Source: Curtobacterium sp. MCSS17_007 | Lineage (GTDB): Bacteria; Actinomycetota; Actinomycetes; Actinomycetales; Microbacteriaceae | DNA length: 64,000 bases | Assembly: GCF_003234175.2 (NCBI RefSeq) | Contig: NZ_CP126257.1 | Coordinates: 1,922,001-1,986,000, forward strand | Direction: 5' to 3' | Shown here: piece after piece, positions 1 through 9,469 of the stretch | Position numbering within the stretch: position 1 is the first letter of the stretch | Layout: the number at the start of each line of letters is the position of its first letter | The notes under the pieces: model-generated | Told to the model about the DNA's origin: nothing | The model's database searches: none | Seen by the model: the letters and a program-made list of their open reading frames with translations, nothing else | Made by a program: the position numbers and the translations under genes

Positions 1-1515
1 GCCTTCGCGTACCGCGAGGAGTTCCACCGCGACGTCGTGATCGACCTCGTCTGCTACCGCCGTCGCGGGCACAACGAGGGCGACGACCCGTCGATGACGC
101 AGCCCCTCATGTACAACCTCATCGAGGCGAAGCGCTCCGTCCGCACCCTCTACACCGAGGCCCTCGTCGGTCGGGGGGACATCACGCAGGAGGAGTACGA
201 CGAGGCGCACCGCGACTTCCAGGACCGCCTGGAGCGCGCCTTCGCCGAGACCCACGAGGCACAGACCGGCACCATGCCCGTCATCACGACGGACGACGAC
301 GGCGCCGTGGACGGCCTCGAGCGTCCGACCGCCCAGCGCGACGACGTCGAGGTGGAGGTGCACGAGACGGCGATCTCCGAGGAGCTCGTCCGGGCCATCG
401 GCGACGCGCACAGCAACCCGCCTGCCGGCTTCTCGATCCACCCGAAGCTGCAGCAACTGCTCACCAAGCGCACCGAGATGACCCGCTCCGGCGGCATCGA
501 CTGGGCGATGGCGGAACTCATGGCGATCGGTTCGGTGCTGGTCGAGGGCAAGCCCGTTCGCCTCGCCGGCCAGGACGCCCGACGCGGCACCTTCGTGCAG
601 CGCCAGGCGGTCTTCCACGACCGGGTGAACGGCCAGGAGTGGCTGCCGCTGGCCAACGTGGCCGAGGACCAGGCCCGCCTGTACATCTACGACTCGTTGC
701 TCAGCGAGTACGCGGCGATGGCCTTCGAGTACGGCTACTCGGTCGAGCGTCCCGAGGCCCTCGTGCTCTGGGAGGCGCAGTTCGGCGACTTCGCGAACGG
801 CGCGCAGACCGTGATCGACGAGTTCATCTCGTCCGCCGAGCAGAAGTGGGGGCAGCGCTCGGGCCTGGTGTTGCTGCTCCCCCACGGCTACGAGGGTCAG
901 GGGCCGGACCACTCCTCGGCGCGCATCGAGCGGTACCTGCAGCTCTGCGCCGAGGACAACATGATCGTCGCGCGGCCCTCGACCCCGGCTTCGTGGTTCC
1001 ACCTGCTCCGCCGCCAGGCCTGGGCGCGGCCGCAGAAGCCCCTCGTCGTCTTCACCCCGAAGGCGATGCTCCGCCTTCGTCAGGCGACGAGCCCGGTCGA
1101 GGCCTTCACGAACGGCTCCTTCCTCGAGGTGCTCGACGACGACCGCGTGGCCGACAAGGGTGCCGTGCGCCGCGTCGTGCTGCACTCCGGCAAGGTGCAC
1201 CACGACCTGCGTGCGGAGCTCGACAAGTCCGGCGCCGCCGACGTCGCCCTCGTCCGGCTGGAGCAGCTCGCGCCGCTCCCCCTCGACCAGCTGCTCCAGG
1301 TGCTGGCGGGGTACCCGCAGGCCGAGGTCGTCTGGGCCCAGGAGGAGCCCGAGAACCAGGGTGCCTGGCCGTTCGTCTGCATGAACCTGTCGCCGCACCT
1401 CGACGGTCGTCGGCTGTCCGTGGCCGCGCGTCCGGCGAGCGCCGCGCCCGCGACGGGTTCGTCCAAGCGGTCGGCGCAGGAGGCGTCGGACGTGATCCGC
1501 AGGGCGCTCGGCTGA
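1..1515 (+). CDS. kgd: 2-oxoglutarate dehydrogenase/decarboxylase E1 (C-terminal part; start outside window)
   Basis: The reading frame is open from base 1 and encodes the last 504 residues of a thiamine-diphosphate E1 enzyme of the TCA cycle. The motif RRGHNEGDDP (visible residues about 20-30) is the conserved E1 signature near the cofactor site. The rest matches the transketolase-like pyrimidine and C-terminal domains of the SucA/Kgd family. In actinobacteria Kgd is a multifunctional fusion of about 1200 residues carrying an N-terminal acyltransferase domain; that half is not visible, so the fusion is inferred from the lineage. The gene ends at a TGA just before a strong palindromic terminator shared with the convergent acetyltransferase gene. 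Confidence 0.93.
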   Translation, partial: AFAYREEFHRDVVIDLVCYRRRGHNEGDDPSMTQPLMYNLIEAKRSVRTLYTEALVGRGDITQEEYDEAHRDFQDRLERAFAETHEAQTGTMPVITTDDDGAVDGLERPTAQRDDVEVEVHETAISEELVRAIGDAHSNPPAGFSIHPKLQQLLTKRTEMTRSGGIDWAMAELMAIGSVLVEGKPVRLAGQDARRGTFVQRQAVFHDRVNGQEWLPLANVAEDQARLYIYDSLLSEYAAMAFEYGYSVERPEALVLWEAQFGDFANGAQTVIDEFISSAEQKWGQRSGLVLLLPHGYEGQGPDHSSARIERYLQLCAEDNMIVARPSTPASWFHLLRRQAWARPQKPLVVFTPKAMLRLRQATSPVEAFTNGSFLEVLDDDRVADKGAVRRVVLHSGKVHHDLRAELDKSGAADVALVRLEQLAPLPLDQLLQVLAGYPQAEVVWAQEEPENQGAWPFVCMNLSPHLDGRRLSVAARPASAAPATGSSKRSAQEASDVIRRALG

Positions 1516-1521
1516 CCGACA

Positions 1522-1579
1522 GCGCCCGGTACGGACGATGCGCCCCGTGGAGACGGGGCGCATCGTCCGTACCGGGCGC
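1522..1579. terminator. Perfect 27-bp inverted repeat between convergent genes
   Basis: The arms 1522-1548 and 1553-1579 are perfectly complementary around a GGAG loop. The repeat lies between the stop of kgd and the stop of the convergent acetyltransferase gene, so it can act in both directions. There is no run of T after either arm. Confidence 0.85.
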
Positions 1580-1633
1580 GGACCGAGGGTGCTGCCCGTG
1601 CGTCGCTGCAGCGCCGGGTGCAGCGCCCGCGAG

Positions 1634-2074
1634 CTACTTGAGCTTCGTGTATCGGACGCCGGCCTCGTGGTAGCCGCGCTTCTGGTAGAAGCGGTGCGCG
1701 CTGTCGGTCGCCGCGGCGGACACGGCGCTGAGGCGGTGCGCACCCTGCTCGACGGCCCACGTCTCGAACACGTCGATGAGCGCGGAACCGGTGCCGTGCC
1801 TCCTGGCCGACGGATCGACGACCAACAGGAGGAGCTGCGCCGTGGGCTCGTCGCTCGCGTACGACCACGTGACCTGCGCGCCGGCGACCGCGACGGCCCG
1901 GCCGTCCTCGCCACGGACGAGCCACGTGCGGTGGCCGGCCTCGGGCACGAGCCGCTCGAGGCGTGCGCGCATGGCGGGTTCGTCGACGACGTGCCCGAGC
2001 AGACGGACGAGGGCGGTGACGTCGGCGACGTCCGCGTCGGACCAGGTGGCGATCGGCTCGGCGGTGAGGGTCAT
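1634..2074 (-). CDS. GNAT-family N-acetyltransferase
   Basis: This 146-residue protein has the single-domain GNAT layout. The acetyl-CoA pyrophosphate-binding loop is RRHGTG at residues 91-96, following a hydrophobic strand (LLLLVVDP), and a C-terminal A-x-x-FYQKRGY segment (126-135) closes the fold. The substrate cannot be told from sequence. The ATG at 2074 is preceded by TAGGGT six bases upstream and has no Shine-Dalgarno sequence, so a leaderless transcript is likely. It is convergent with kgd and lies downstream of the sigma/anti-sigma pair on the same strand, with a 51-base gap. Confidence 0.9.
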   Translation of the reverse strand: MTLTAEPIATWSDADVADVTALVRLLGHVVDEPAMRARLERLVPEAGHRTWLVRGEDGRAVAVAGAQVTWSYASDEPTAQLLLLVVDPSARRHGTGSALIDVFETWAVEQGAHRLSAVSAAATDSAHRFYQKRGYHEAGVRYTKLK

Positions 2075-2080
2075 GGGGCG

Positions 2081-2086
2081 ACCCTA
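2081..2086 (-). promoter_or_regulatory. -10 hexamer TAGGGT, leaderless start
   Basis: On the minus strand TAGGGT ends six bases before the acetyltransferase ATG. This is the spacing expected when transcription starts at the first codon. Confidence 0.5.
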
Positions 2087-2125
2087 CCCAGCGCAGGTGC
2101 CGTGTGACGACCGCGCCCGTGGCGT

Positions 2126-2368
2126 CTAGTGGGTCGCCTGCTCCACGCGGATCCGCGCCAGGATCTCCGTGCGCAGCTGCTCCGGAGCGGTCTCGCGGCA
2201 CGCGCGCTTCACCGTCTCCATGAGCACGACACCCACGCGGTGCTCGCTCGTGCAGTCCTCGCAGGTCTCCATGTGCTCGCGGATGTCCGCGGCGTCCTCA
2301 CGGCAGAGCTCGTCGTGGAGGAACTCCTCGAGCTCGGCCTTCGCCTTCGAGCAGTCGCAGCCGCTCAT
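2126..2368 (-). CDS. rsrA: Zinc-binding redox anti-sigma factor (RsrA/RshA family)
   Basis: This 80-residue protein contains the ZAS signature H-x3-C-x2-C (His32, Cys36, Cys39), with further cysteines at 4, 6 and 22. In the family these residues bind zinc and form disulfides under thiol stress, releasing the sigma factor. Its start overlaps the stop of the sigma gene by ATGA, giving translational coupling and matched stoichiometry, as in sigR-rsrA. Family and partner are clear; the specific trigger (disulfide or mycothiol stress) is inferred from homologues. Confidence 0.93.
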   Translation of the reverse strand: MSGCDCSKAKAELEEFLHDELCREDAADIREHMETCEDCTSEHRVGVVLMETVKRACRETAPEQLRTEILARIRVEQATH

Positions 2369-3159
2369 CGTGCGTCCTTCCCGTCGGTGCGGCCAGCAGC
2401 CGCAGTCGTCTTCCGACCCCGCCCGCGCATCGTCGCCGTCGACGCTGCGTCCGGAACGATGCCGGTCTCGCGTGCGTGGTCCGCCAGGAGCCCCCGGAGG
2501 AGCCGGCGACCACGGTGGAGACGGCTCATGACCGTCCCCACGGGGGTCTTCATGATGTCGGCGATCTCCTGGTAGGAGAAGCCCTCGACATCCGCGAAGT
2601 ACACGGCCATCCGGAAGTCCTCGGGGATCGACTGGAGCGCGTCCTTCACGGCGGAGGACGGCAGGTGGTCGATCGCGTCGGCCTCTGCGGAGCGCGCGGA
2701 CACGGACTGGGTGACGCTCTCCGCGCCGCCGAGCTGCCAGTCCTCGAGCTCGTCGATGGTGCCCTGGTAGGGGTTCCGCTGGTTCTTGCGGTAGGTGTTG
2801 ATGAACGTGTTCGTCAGGATGCGGTACAGCCAGGCCTTCAGGTTCGTGCCCTGACGGAACTGCCGGAACGCCGCGTACGCCTTGACGAAGGTCTCCTGCA
2901 CGAGGTCGGACGCGTCCGCCGGGTTGCGCGTCATCCGCATCGCGGCGCCGTAGAGCTGGTCCATGAACGGGAGCGCCTGCTCCTCGAACAGTGCCCGCAG
3001 CTCGCCCTCGGACACGGTCTTCTCGTCCGCGGGCTCCGGCTCGTCACCGGATCCGTCATCGGCGTCCAGCGCGGCGGCCTCGTCGGACACCGCGTCGAGC
3101 TGCGCCTCGGTCTCCTCGACCAGGTCGTGCGGTGCTGCCTGCGGTTCGTCGGTCGTCAT
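2365..3159 (-). CDS. sigR: ECF sigma factor, SigR/SigH type (disulfide-stress response)
   Basis: The 264-residue protein has sigma region 2 at about 57-127 (including [11 protein letters not shown] and the helix [13 protein letters not shown]) and region 4 at about 171-225 with its helix-turn-helix around 195-217. This is the layout of the redox-responsive actinobacterial sigma factors that control thioredoxin and mycothiol genes. An acidic, poorly conserved stretch of about 50 residues precedes region 2. The ATG at 3159 is chosen; an in-frame GTG directly before it is also possible. The TAGACT hexamer lies eight bases upstream of the ATG and no ribosome site is visible. The gene overlaps its anti-sigma gene. 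Confidence 0.93.
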   Translation of the reverse strand: MTTDEPQAAPHDLVEETEAQLDAVSDEAAALDADDGSGDEPEPADEKTVSEGELRALFEEQALPFMDQLYGAAMRMTRNPADASDLVQETFVKAYAAFRQFRQGTNLKAWLYRILTNTFINTYRKNQRNPYQGTIDELEDWQLGGAESVTQSVSARSAEADAIDHLPSSAVKDALQSIPEDFRMAVYFADVEGFSYQEIADIMKTPVGTVMSRLHRGRRLLRGLLADHARETGIVPDAASTATMRGRGRKTTAAAGRTDGKDAR

Positions 3160-3167
3160 CACGGACG

Positions 3168-3173
3168 AGTCTA
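3168..3173 (-). promoter_or_regulatory. -10 hexamer TAGACT before sigR
   Basis: TAGACT on the minus strand lies five bases before a GTG and eight before the ATG of sigR. I did not find a convincing SigR autoregulatory GGAAT/GTT pair in this 120-base divergent region. Confidence 0.4.
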
Positions 3174-3279
3174 GGCCGAGCCGGATCGTCGTCCGCACGG
3201 GCGGCAGTGCCGTCCGCGACCGTTCGAGTGTCGCTGTCGCCAATGGTCCTCCCACGGTGTTCAGTACCCTGGTGAACCG

Positions 3280-4641
3280 ATGGCCGAGTCGACGCATTCC
3301 CACCGCCCCGATCCCTGGATCGCACCCCTCGCCCGCGGGCCCCTGCGCGGCGACGTCGCCCTGCCCGGCTCGAAGTCGTTGACGAACCGGGAGCTGGTGC
3401 TCGCGGCGCTGGCTGACGGCCCCTCGACCGTCCGGCTCCCCCTGCACTCGCGCGACTCGGCCCTGATGGTCGCGGCGCTCCGCCAGCTCGGCGTCGGCAT
3501 CGAGGAGGTCGAGCCCGGGGCCGGCGAGCTGTCGAACCCGTACGGCCCGGACCTCCGCATCATCCCGGCTCCCATGCACGGCGACGTCGCCGTCGACTGC
3601 GGGCTCGCCGGCACGGTGATGCGCTTCCTGCCGCCGCTCGCCGCCCTCGCCACGGGCCCGGTCACCGTCGATGGCGATCCCTACGCCCGGAAGCGTCCGA
3701 TGGGGGCCATCATCCGTGCCCTCGCCGACCTCGGGGTCGACGTCACCGACGACGGTGGCGGTGCGATGCCGTTCTCGTTCACCGGGACGGGCTCGGTGCG
3801 GGGCGGGCGACTGTCGATCGACGCGTCCGCCTCCTCGCAGTTCGTCTCCGGGCTGCTCCTGTCGGCGCCACGCTTCGACGAGGGCCTGCACCTGACCCAC
3901 GTGGGCGAGCGGCTGCCGAGCCTGCCGCACATCGACATGACCGTCGAGGCGCTGCGTGCGCGCGGGGTCCGCGTGGACCAGCCGGCGGTCGGCGAGTGGG
4001 TCGTGCACCCCGGGCCGATCGCGGCGCGCGACGTCACGATCGAGCCCGACCTGTCGAACGCCGCGCCCTTCGCGGCGGCCGCGCTGGTCGCGGGCGGCAC
4101 CGTGCGGATCCGCACCTGGCCGGTGGCGACCACGCAGGTGGGCGCCGACCTCGAGACGCTCCTGCCGCTGTGGGGCGCGACGGTCACGCGGGACGGCGAC
4201 GACCTCGTGTTCGACGGCGGCGTCGGGGTGGCGGGTGGGGCCTCCCTGCCGGGTGTCACGCTCGACCTGAGCCGCGGCGGTGAGCTCGCACCGGCGCTCG
4301 TCGCGCTGTCCGCCCTGGCCGACGGCCCGAGCGAGATCACCGGGATCGGCCACCTGCGGGGACACGAGACGGACCGGCTCGCCGCGCTCGCGGCGGACGT
4401 GAACCGGTCGGGAGGCGCGGTGCAGGAACTCGACGACGGCCTGCGGATCACGCCGGCCGCGCTGCACGGCGGCGACTGGGCCGCGTACGACGACCACCGG
4501 ATGGCGACCGCGGGCGCCCTCGTGGGCCTCCTCGTCGACGGCGTCGCCGTCGACGACATCGGCTGCACCGCGAAGACGCTGCCCCAGTTCCCCGGACTCT
4601 GGGCCGACCTCGTGGCGAGCAGCCCGACGAAGGGGAGCTGA
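3280..4641 (+). CDS. aroA: 3-phosphoshikimate 1-carboxyvinyltransferase (EPSP synthase)
   Basis: This enzyme joins shikimate 3-phosphate and phosphoenolpyruvate in aromatic amino acid synthesis. The 453-residue protein has the substrate-binding PGSKSLTNR (29-37), the GLAGTVMRF segment (about 108-116), RPMGAII and the late DDHRMA motif (about 404-409), all standard for class I AroA. It is divergent from sigR. TACCCT lies nine bases before the ATG and no ribosome site is visible. rsgA follows after four bases, so the two are probably one transcript, an arrangement common in actinobacteria. Confidence 0.97.
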   Translation: MAESTHSHRPDPWIAPLARGPLRGDVALPGSKSLTNRELVLAALADGPSTVRLPLHSRDSALMVAALRQLGVGIEEVEPGAGELSNPYGPDLRIIPAPMHGDVAVDCGLAGTVMRFLPPLAALATGPVTVDGDPYARKRPMGAIIRALADLGVDVTDDGGGAMPFSFTGTGSVRGGRLSIDASASSQFVSGLLLSAPRFDEGLHLTHVGERLPSLPHIDMTVEALRARGVRVDQPAVGEWVVHPGPIAARDVTIEPDLSNAAPFAAAALVAGGTVRIRTWPVATTQVGADLETLLPLWGATVTRDGDDLVFDGGVGVAGGASLPGVTLDLSRGGELAPALVALSALADGPSEITGIGHLRGHETDRLAALAADVNRSGGAVQELDDGLRITPAALHGGDWAAYDDHRMATAGALVGLLVDGVAVDDIGCTAKTLPQFPGLWADLVASSPTKGS

Positions 4642-4645
4642 CACC

Positions 4646-5704
4646 GTGAGCTGGTGGGACGACGTCGACGGCGACGACACCGACGAGGACGAGCCGTACG
4701 GGCAGTACGAGTCGCGGGTCCGCATCCGCCCGAACCCGAAGGGCAACCGCCCGCGCACGAAGGTCCGACCCACCTACGACGACGCCCCCACCGGCTGGGT
4801 GACGAACGTCGACCGCGGACGCTTCGGGGTGCTGGTGTCGGCCGGACAGGACGACGAGCGGGTGATCACGGCGACGAAGGCCCGCGAGCTCGGCAAGAAG
4901 TCCGTCGTGACCGGTGACCACGTGTCGCTCGCCGGCGACGTCTCCGGCGACGCCGGGTCCCTCGCGCGCATCGTCAAGGTCGCGGAGCGCTCGACCCTGC
5001 TGCGACGGAGCGCCGACGACAGCGACGAGGTCGAGCGCGTCATCGTCGCGAACGCGGACCAGATGCTCATCGTCGTCGCGGCAGCCGACCCCGAACCGCG
5101 CCCGCGGCTGATCGACCGGTACCTCGTCGCCGCGTTCGACGCCGGACTCGACCCCGTGCTCTGCGTGACGAAGACCGACCTGGCCGATCCGGCGCCGTTC
5201 CTCGCGCACTTCGCCTGCCTGGACCTGCGGATCGTGACGAGCCGGTCGGACGACGTGCCGTACGAGGCACTGCACGACGTGCTCGACGGCAAGGTGACGG
5301 TCACCGTGGGGCACTCCGGCGTCGGCAAGTCCACGCTGGTGAACGCCCTGACCGGCTCGACGCGGGCCACCGGTGTCGTGAACGCCGTGACCGGGCGCGG
5401 GCGGCACACGTCGTCGTCCTCCATCGCGCTGCGCGTGCGGGAGGGCGGGTGGATCATCGACACTCCGGGTGTGCGGTCGTTCGGGCTCGGCCACGTGCAG
5501 CCGGAGAACGTCTTCCGGGCGTTCGCCGCGCATGCCGTACCCGTGCGCGAGCCCGACGACGGCATCCCGCTGTCGCAGGCGCACGACTGGGAGATCGTCG
5601 ACCGGGTGCACGACGGCGAGCTCGGTCCGACCGGGGTCGAGCGTCTCGAGTCGTTCCGTGCCCTGTTGACGGGCATGGGCGCGGACGACCCCGGCGCGGA
5701 CTGA
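4646..5704 (+). CDS. rsgA: Small ribosomal subunit biogenesis GTPase RsgA
   Basis: This is a circularly permuted GTPase that checks 30S subunit maturation. An N-terminal OB-fold (about 45-110) precedes the GTPase domain, where the G4 motif TKTD (about 174-178) comes before the G1 P-loop GHSGVGKST (about 222-230); that order is diagnostic. The GTG start follows AGGGGAG by eight bases and lies four bases after aroA. The C-terminal domain, which in most RsgA proteins carries a Cys/His zinc site, has no cysteine here. The protein is otherwise full length at 352 residues. Confidence 0.95.
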   Translation: MSWWDDVDGDDTDEDEPYGQYESRVRIRPNPKGNRPRTKVRPTYDDAPTGWVTNVDRGRFGVLVSAGQDDERVITATKARELGKKSVVTGDHVSLAGDVSGDAGSLARIVKVAERSTLLRRSADDSDEVERVIVANADQMLIVVAAADPEPRPRLIDRYLVAAFDAGLDPVLCVTKTDLADPAPFLAHFACLDLRIVTSRSDDVPYEALHDVLDGKVTVTVGHSGVGKSTLVNALTGSTRATGVVNAVTGRGRHTSSSSIALRVREGGWIIDTPGVRSFGLGHVQPENVFRAFAAHAVPVREPDDGIPLSQAHDWEIVDRVHDGELGPTGVERLESFRALLTGMGADDPGAD

Positions 5705-5731
5705 CGCGGCGGCGGCGTGCCGGGGCGGGTG

Positions 5732-5737
5732 TACGGT
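5732..5737 (+). promoter_or_regulatory. -10 hexamer TACGGT, leaderless start
   Basis: TACGGT lies eight bases before the GTG at 5746, and no Shine-Dalgarno sequence is present in between. Confidence 0.45.
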
Positions 5738-5745
5738 TGTTCTCC

Positions 5746-6885
5746 GTGCCCGAAGTTGCAGAACACAACACGCCCCGGCCGGAGTCGGCCCACCACGGTG
5801 ACCACGCGGCGACCCACCCGCAGCGGAGCAGTCGTCGACCGGCGCTCGTGGCGCTCCTGCGGCCCGCGCACCTCGGCGGCAGCCTCCGCTCGTTCGGCTC
5901 CCACATCCTCGTCCCGCTGTTCCTCGCGGTCGGGATGAGCCTGGCCTACCTCGGCGCCTTCCACGCCCCCACCCCGCACGAGCTCCCGGTGGGCGTCGTC
6001 GGCCAGGGCCCGGCCGCGCAGGTCTTCGCCCAGACGGTCACCGACGAGTCGGACGGCGGGCTCGTCGCGCACGTCGTCGGAACCGACACGGAGGCCGAGC
6101 GACGGGTCCGCGACCGGGAGCTCGCCGCGGTGTACGCGCCGGCCACCGACGGCGCGACGCTCTACGTCTCGACCGCCGCGAGCGAGACCACCGCGACCGC
6201 CGCACAGAAGGTCTTCATGCCGATCGCCTTCGCGCAGCACCTGCCGTTCACCGTGGAGGACGTCGTGCCCACCGGCAGCGAGGACCCCACCGGCCAGGGC
6301 CTGTTCTTCCTGCTCGTCGGGTTGAGCGTCGGCGGCTACGCGTCGGCCATCGCGGTCGCCGCGTCCGCCGCGAAGCTCCGAGCGCTGTGGACGGTCGTCG
6401 TCGGCGCCGTCACCGCGGGCGTCGTCGCCGGCATCGGCGTCCTCGTGGCCGGGCCGGTGTACGGGGTGATCCCGGAGCACCGGTGGGAGGTCTTCCTGTT
6501 CGCCTGGCTCTACGACGCCGTCATCGTCGCCCTCGGCGTCGGCCTGCACCCACTGCTCGGCCGGTGGACCACGCCGATCCTCACGATGCTGTTCGTCATG
6601 CTCAACTTCACGAGCTCGGGCGGGATCTTCCAGCCGACGTTCCAGCCGGGCTTCTTCGCCGCCCTCAACACGTTCTGGAGCGGTGCAGCGTGGCTCGAGG
6701 CGGCGCAGGACCTCGTGTACTTCCCGTCGGCGCCCCTCGGCCGTGCATCCCTCGTCCTCGTCCTGTGGCTGGCGGCCGCCGTGCTGCTCGGCGTCCTCGT
6801 GCACGGCCTCGCCGCACGTCGCACCCGCGTCGCCCGCGAGCGCGAGGTGACGCGGCTCGAAGAGGAGGAGGTCGTGGCGGCGTAG
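5746..6885 (+). CDS. Integral membrane protein, ABC-2/YhgE-like
   Basis: The 379-residue protein has a His-rich cytoplasmic N-terminus, one membrane helix at about 46-66, and a soluble extracytoplasmic domain of about 120 residues. A cluster of about five membrane helices follows from residue 185 to 365, and the protein ends in a charged EEEE tail. This layout is typical of ABC-2-type and YhgE/Pip-like membrane proteins, but I see no ATPase partner next to it. The GTG at 5746 is chosen because it begins the conserved-looking protein and has a TACGGT box eight bases upstream. Function unknown; hisN starts 18 bases downstream with its own promoter box. Confidence 0.8.
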   Translation: MPEVAEHNTPRPESAHHGDHAATHPQRSSRRPALVALLRPAHLGGSLRSFGSHILVPLFLAVGMSLAYLGAFHAPTPHELPVGVVGQGPAAQVFAQTVTDESDGGLVAHVVGTDTEAERRVRDRELAAVYAPATDGATLYVSTAASETTATAAQKVFMPIAFAQHLPFTVEDVVPTGSEDPTGQGLFFLLVGLSVGGYASAIAVAASAAKLRALWTVVVGAVTAGVVAGIGVLVAGPVYGVIPEHRWEVFLFAWLYDAVIVALGVGLHPLLGRWTTPILTMLFVMLNFTSSGGIFQPTFQPGFFAALNTFWSGAAWLEAAQDLVYFPSAPLGRASLVLVLWLAAAVLLGVLVHGLAARRTRVAREREVTRLEEEEVVAA

Positions 6886-6890
6886 GACGC

Positions 6891-6896
6891 TAGCCT
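6891..6896 (+). promoter_or_regulatory. -10 hexamer TAGCCT, leaderless start
   Basis: TAGCCT lies seven bases before the GTG of hisN, with no ribosome site between them. Confidence 0.5.
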
Positions 6897-6903
6897 GGCC
6901 CTC

Positions 6904-7686
6904 GTGGACCTCAGCGCCGACCTGGACTTCGCCCGCTCCCTCGCCGACACCGCCGACGCGATCAGCCTCGAGCGGTTCCGTGCCGCCGACCTGCACGTGA
7001 CGACGAAGGCCGACAGCACGCACGTCACCGACGCCGACCAGGCGGTCGAGCGGGCACTGCGCGAGCGCCTGGCGGCCGAACGGCCCGACGACGCGTTCCT
7101 GGGCGAGGAGACCACGGCTGACACCGGCGCCGACGCCCTGAGCGAGGGACACCGCCAGTGGGTGGTCGACCCGATCGACGGCACCGCGAACTACCTCCGC
7201 GGCGTGCCGGTCTGGGCGACGCTCCTCGCCCTGGCCGTCGACGGACGCCCGGTGCTCGGCGTCGTCAGCGCGCCGGCGCTCGGCAAGCGCTGGTGGGCCG
7301 CAGAGGGCCTCGGGGCGCACTCCACCGACGGACCGCTGCGGGTGTCCGGCGTCGCCGACCTCTCGGACGCCAGCCTCAGCTACAACAGCATCCAGCAGTG
7401 GGACGAGGACGACCGGCTGGACGCCCTCGTCACGCTGTCCCGCAAGGTGTGGCGCACCCGCGCCTACGGGGACATGTGGTCCTACATGCTCGTCGCCGAG
7501 GGGGTCCTCGACGTGGCCGGCGAACCCGACCTCAAGCCGTGGGACATCGCCGCGCTGGTCCCCATCGTCGAGGAGGCCGGCGGCCGGTTCACCTCGCTCG
7601 ACGGCGACCCGGGCCCGTGGCACGGGAGCGCACTGGCGACGAACGGGCTCGTGCACGACGCCGTGGTCGACGTCATCCGGCGCTGA
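6904..7686 (+). CDS. hisN: Inositol-monophosphatase-family phosphatase, probable histidinol-phosphatase
   Basis: This 260-residue Mg2+-dependent phosphatase carries all family metal ligands: GEE (67-69), DPIDGT (89-94) and the late WDIAA motif (Asp about 214). Among actinobacterial members the DPIDGTANY form and the overall length fit HisN, which dephosphorylates L-histidinol phosphate in histidine synthesis. An inositol-phosphate role cannot be excluded. The start is GTG, seven bases after TAGCCT. Its 3' end overlaps that of the convergent MFS gene by 14 bases. Confidence 0.88.
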   Translation: MDLSADLDFARSLADTADAISLERFRAADLHVTTKADSTHVTDADQAVERALRERLAAERPDDAFLGEETTADTGADALSEGHRQWVVDPIDGTANYLRGVPVWATLLALAVDGRPVLGVVSAPALGKRWWAAEGLGAHSTDGPLRVSGVADLSDASLSYNSIQQWDEDDRLDALVTLSRKVWRTRAYGDMWSYMLVAEGVLDVAGEPDLKPWDIAALVPIVEEAGGRFTSLDGDPGPWHGSALATNGLVHDAVVDVIRR

Positions 7687-9172
7687 CGTCCGCGTCCGCC
7701 GCCCGACGCGCCGCGCGTCGTCGCACGACCAGGTCGGTGACGGCCAGGGCGAGGGCGAGGGCCATCAGCGACACCGTGAAGGTCGTACCGCTGCGGAACG
7801 CGTCGTGGTAGGCGTCGAGCCGGTCGCCCGAGGACCCGGCTGCCTCCGACCGGACGATGCCGTAGAAGATGCTCGTGGCGACCGCGGTGCCGATCGCCGT
7901 CCCGACGCGCTGCCCGAGCTGCTGCATCGACCCGGCGACACCGGACTGCTCGACGGGGACCTCGGCGAGCGTCAGCGTCTGGTTCGGTGACACGACGAAC
8001 CCGCCGCCGAGACCACCGACCAGGAACGCTCCGGCCATCGCCCACGGCGTGAGCTCCGGCGGGGTGAGGACGGCGGCGAGCATGAGCAGCACGAAGCCGA
8101 CGACGACTGCGCCGAGACCGACCACCACGAGCGATCGACCGAAGCGGTCGACGATGCGACCACCGACGTACGAACCGACCGCACTGGTCGCCGCGAACGG
8201 GATGCTCACCATGCCCGCGAAGAGCGGCTCGAGGCCGAGCCCCTCCTGCAGGAAGAGCGTCACCATGAGGAACGACGCCGGCAGGGCGGCGAAGTAGACC
8301 GCGACGATGGACAGGCCGTTCCGGTAGGACGACAGCCGGAACAACGCGAAGTGCACGACCGGCGAGCGCCCCCGCGCCCTGTAGCGGCGCTCCCACAGCA
8401 CGAAGAGCGCCAGGAACACCGCGAACGCGACCAACCACGCCCACCGCGCCCCCGAGTCCCCCGAGCCGGTCGTGAGCACGAACGGCAGCATGAGCGTGAC
8501 GATCGCGGCGCCGAGCAGCAGGATGCCGACGACGTCCAACTCCCGGTCCTTCGCCGGCCCCTGGACCCCCTTCGGCAGCAGCTTCACCGCGAAGAACAGC
8601 GCCGCGATGCCGAGCGGCACGTTCATCCAGAAGAGCAGTCGCCACCCGGAGGCCTCGCCGCCGATCGCGATGAGCCCGCCGCCGATGGTCGGACCGAGCG
8701 CGGTGGAGATGCCGATCACGGCGCCGAACAACCCGAACGCCCGTCCGCGCTCGGGGCCGCGGAACAGCTGCTGCACCAGGCCGATCACCTGCGGCATCTG
8801 GGTCCCGGCGGCGAGTCCCTGCACGATGCGGGTCACCATGAGCACCTCGATGGTCGGCGCCAGTGCACAGAGCAGGCTCGACACCGTGAACGCCACGAGC
8901 CCGACGATGAAGAGCGCGCGACGGGTCTTGAGGTCACCGAGCCGCCCGGCCGGGACGAGGGCGAGTCCGAAGGCGAGTGCGTACCCGGCGACGATGAGCT
9001 GCAGTGACGAGCTCGAGGCCCCGAGCGACCGCTCGATGGACGGCAGCCCGACGTTCACCTTCGACAGGTCGAGGATGGTCAGGGCCGCGACCGCCACGCA
9101 GACCGCGAACGCGCGCCACTTCGTGCGGTCGTCGATGTCTGCCGAGGTCGGGGGCGGAGTGGGAGTGGACAT
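7673..9172 (-). CDS. MFS multidrug efflux transporter, DHA2/EmrB-QacA type
   Basis: The 499-residue protein has about 14 predicted membrane helices. The segment LDLSKVNVGLPSIERSLGAS after the first helix is the hallmark of the drug:proton antiporter DHA2 group, and a LGDLKTRR loop (motif A) follows helix 2. Substrates are unknown. I start it at the ATG at 9172; an in-frame extension of 16 codons lacks support. The GAGGAG just before the ATG is too close to be a normal ribosome site. Its stop codon lies inside the end of hisN on the other strand. Confidence 0.9.
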   Translation of the reverse strand: MSTPTPPPTSADIDDRTKWRAFAVCVAVAALTILDLSKVNVGLPSIERSLGASSSSLQLIVAGYALAFGLALVPAGRLGDLKTRRALFIVGLVAFTVSSLLCALAPTIEVLMVTRIVQGLAAGTQMPQVIGLVQQLFRGPERGRAFGLFGAVIGISTALGPTIGGGLIAIGGEASGWRLLFWMNVPLGIAALFFAVKLLPKGVQGPAKDRELDVVGILLLGAAIVTLMLPFVLTTGSGDSGARWAWLVAFAVFLALFVLWERRYRARGRSPVVHFALFRLSSYRNGLSIVAVYFAALPASFLMVTLFLQEGLGLEPLFAGMVSIPFAATSAVGSYVGGRIVDRFGRSLVVVGLGAVVVGFVLLMLAAVLTPPELTPWAMAGAFLVGGLGGGFVVSPNQTLTLAEVPVEQSGVAGSMQQLGQRVGTAIGTAVATSIFYGIVRSEAAGSSGDRLDAYHDAFRSGTTFTVSLMALALALAVTDLVVRRRAARRAADADVSAG

Positions 9173-9469
9173 CTCCTCAGTTGGTACACCGACGTCCCGC
9201 CGACCGCTCCCGGCCGGCACCGTACCCCGCTTGTCCCCTGGACGCGACGACCGCCGCTCACCCTGTCCCCCGCACGGGGGGACGGACCCCCCGGACTGGG
9301 GACACCGAGGACGGACATACCCCTGACGGCCCCTCGGGGCCGTCCGATGGACCGGTTATGTTCGACGAGCGGCAGGTCAGGTGTCGCCCGGGTTCCCTAG
9401 ACCCGGGCTGCGTCCGGTCCGCCGTGCAACCTCGTCCGAAAAACCCTGACCCGAGGGGTGGTCCAGACG
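9173..9469. other. Divergent intergenic region with two hairpins
   Basis: This region separates the MFS gene from the regulator. It holds a tight hairpin with 9-bp arms at 9325-9333 and 9336-9344, and another with 8-bp arms at 9386-9393 and 9401-9408. Both could be terminators or operator sites. I see no gene in it. Confidence 0.5.

Noticed and set aside
4774..7656. Long antisense open frame across rsgA, the membrane gene and hisN
   Set aside because: Its sequence is low-complexity Arg/Asp/Gly shadow coding opposite three well-supported genes.
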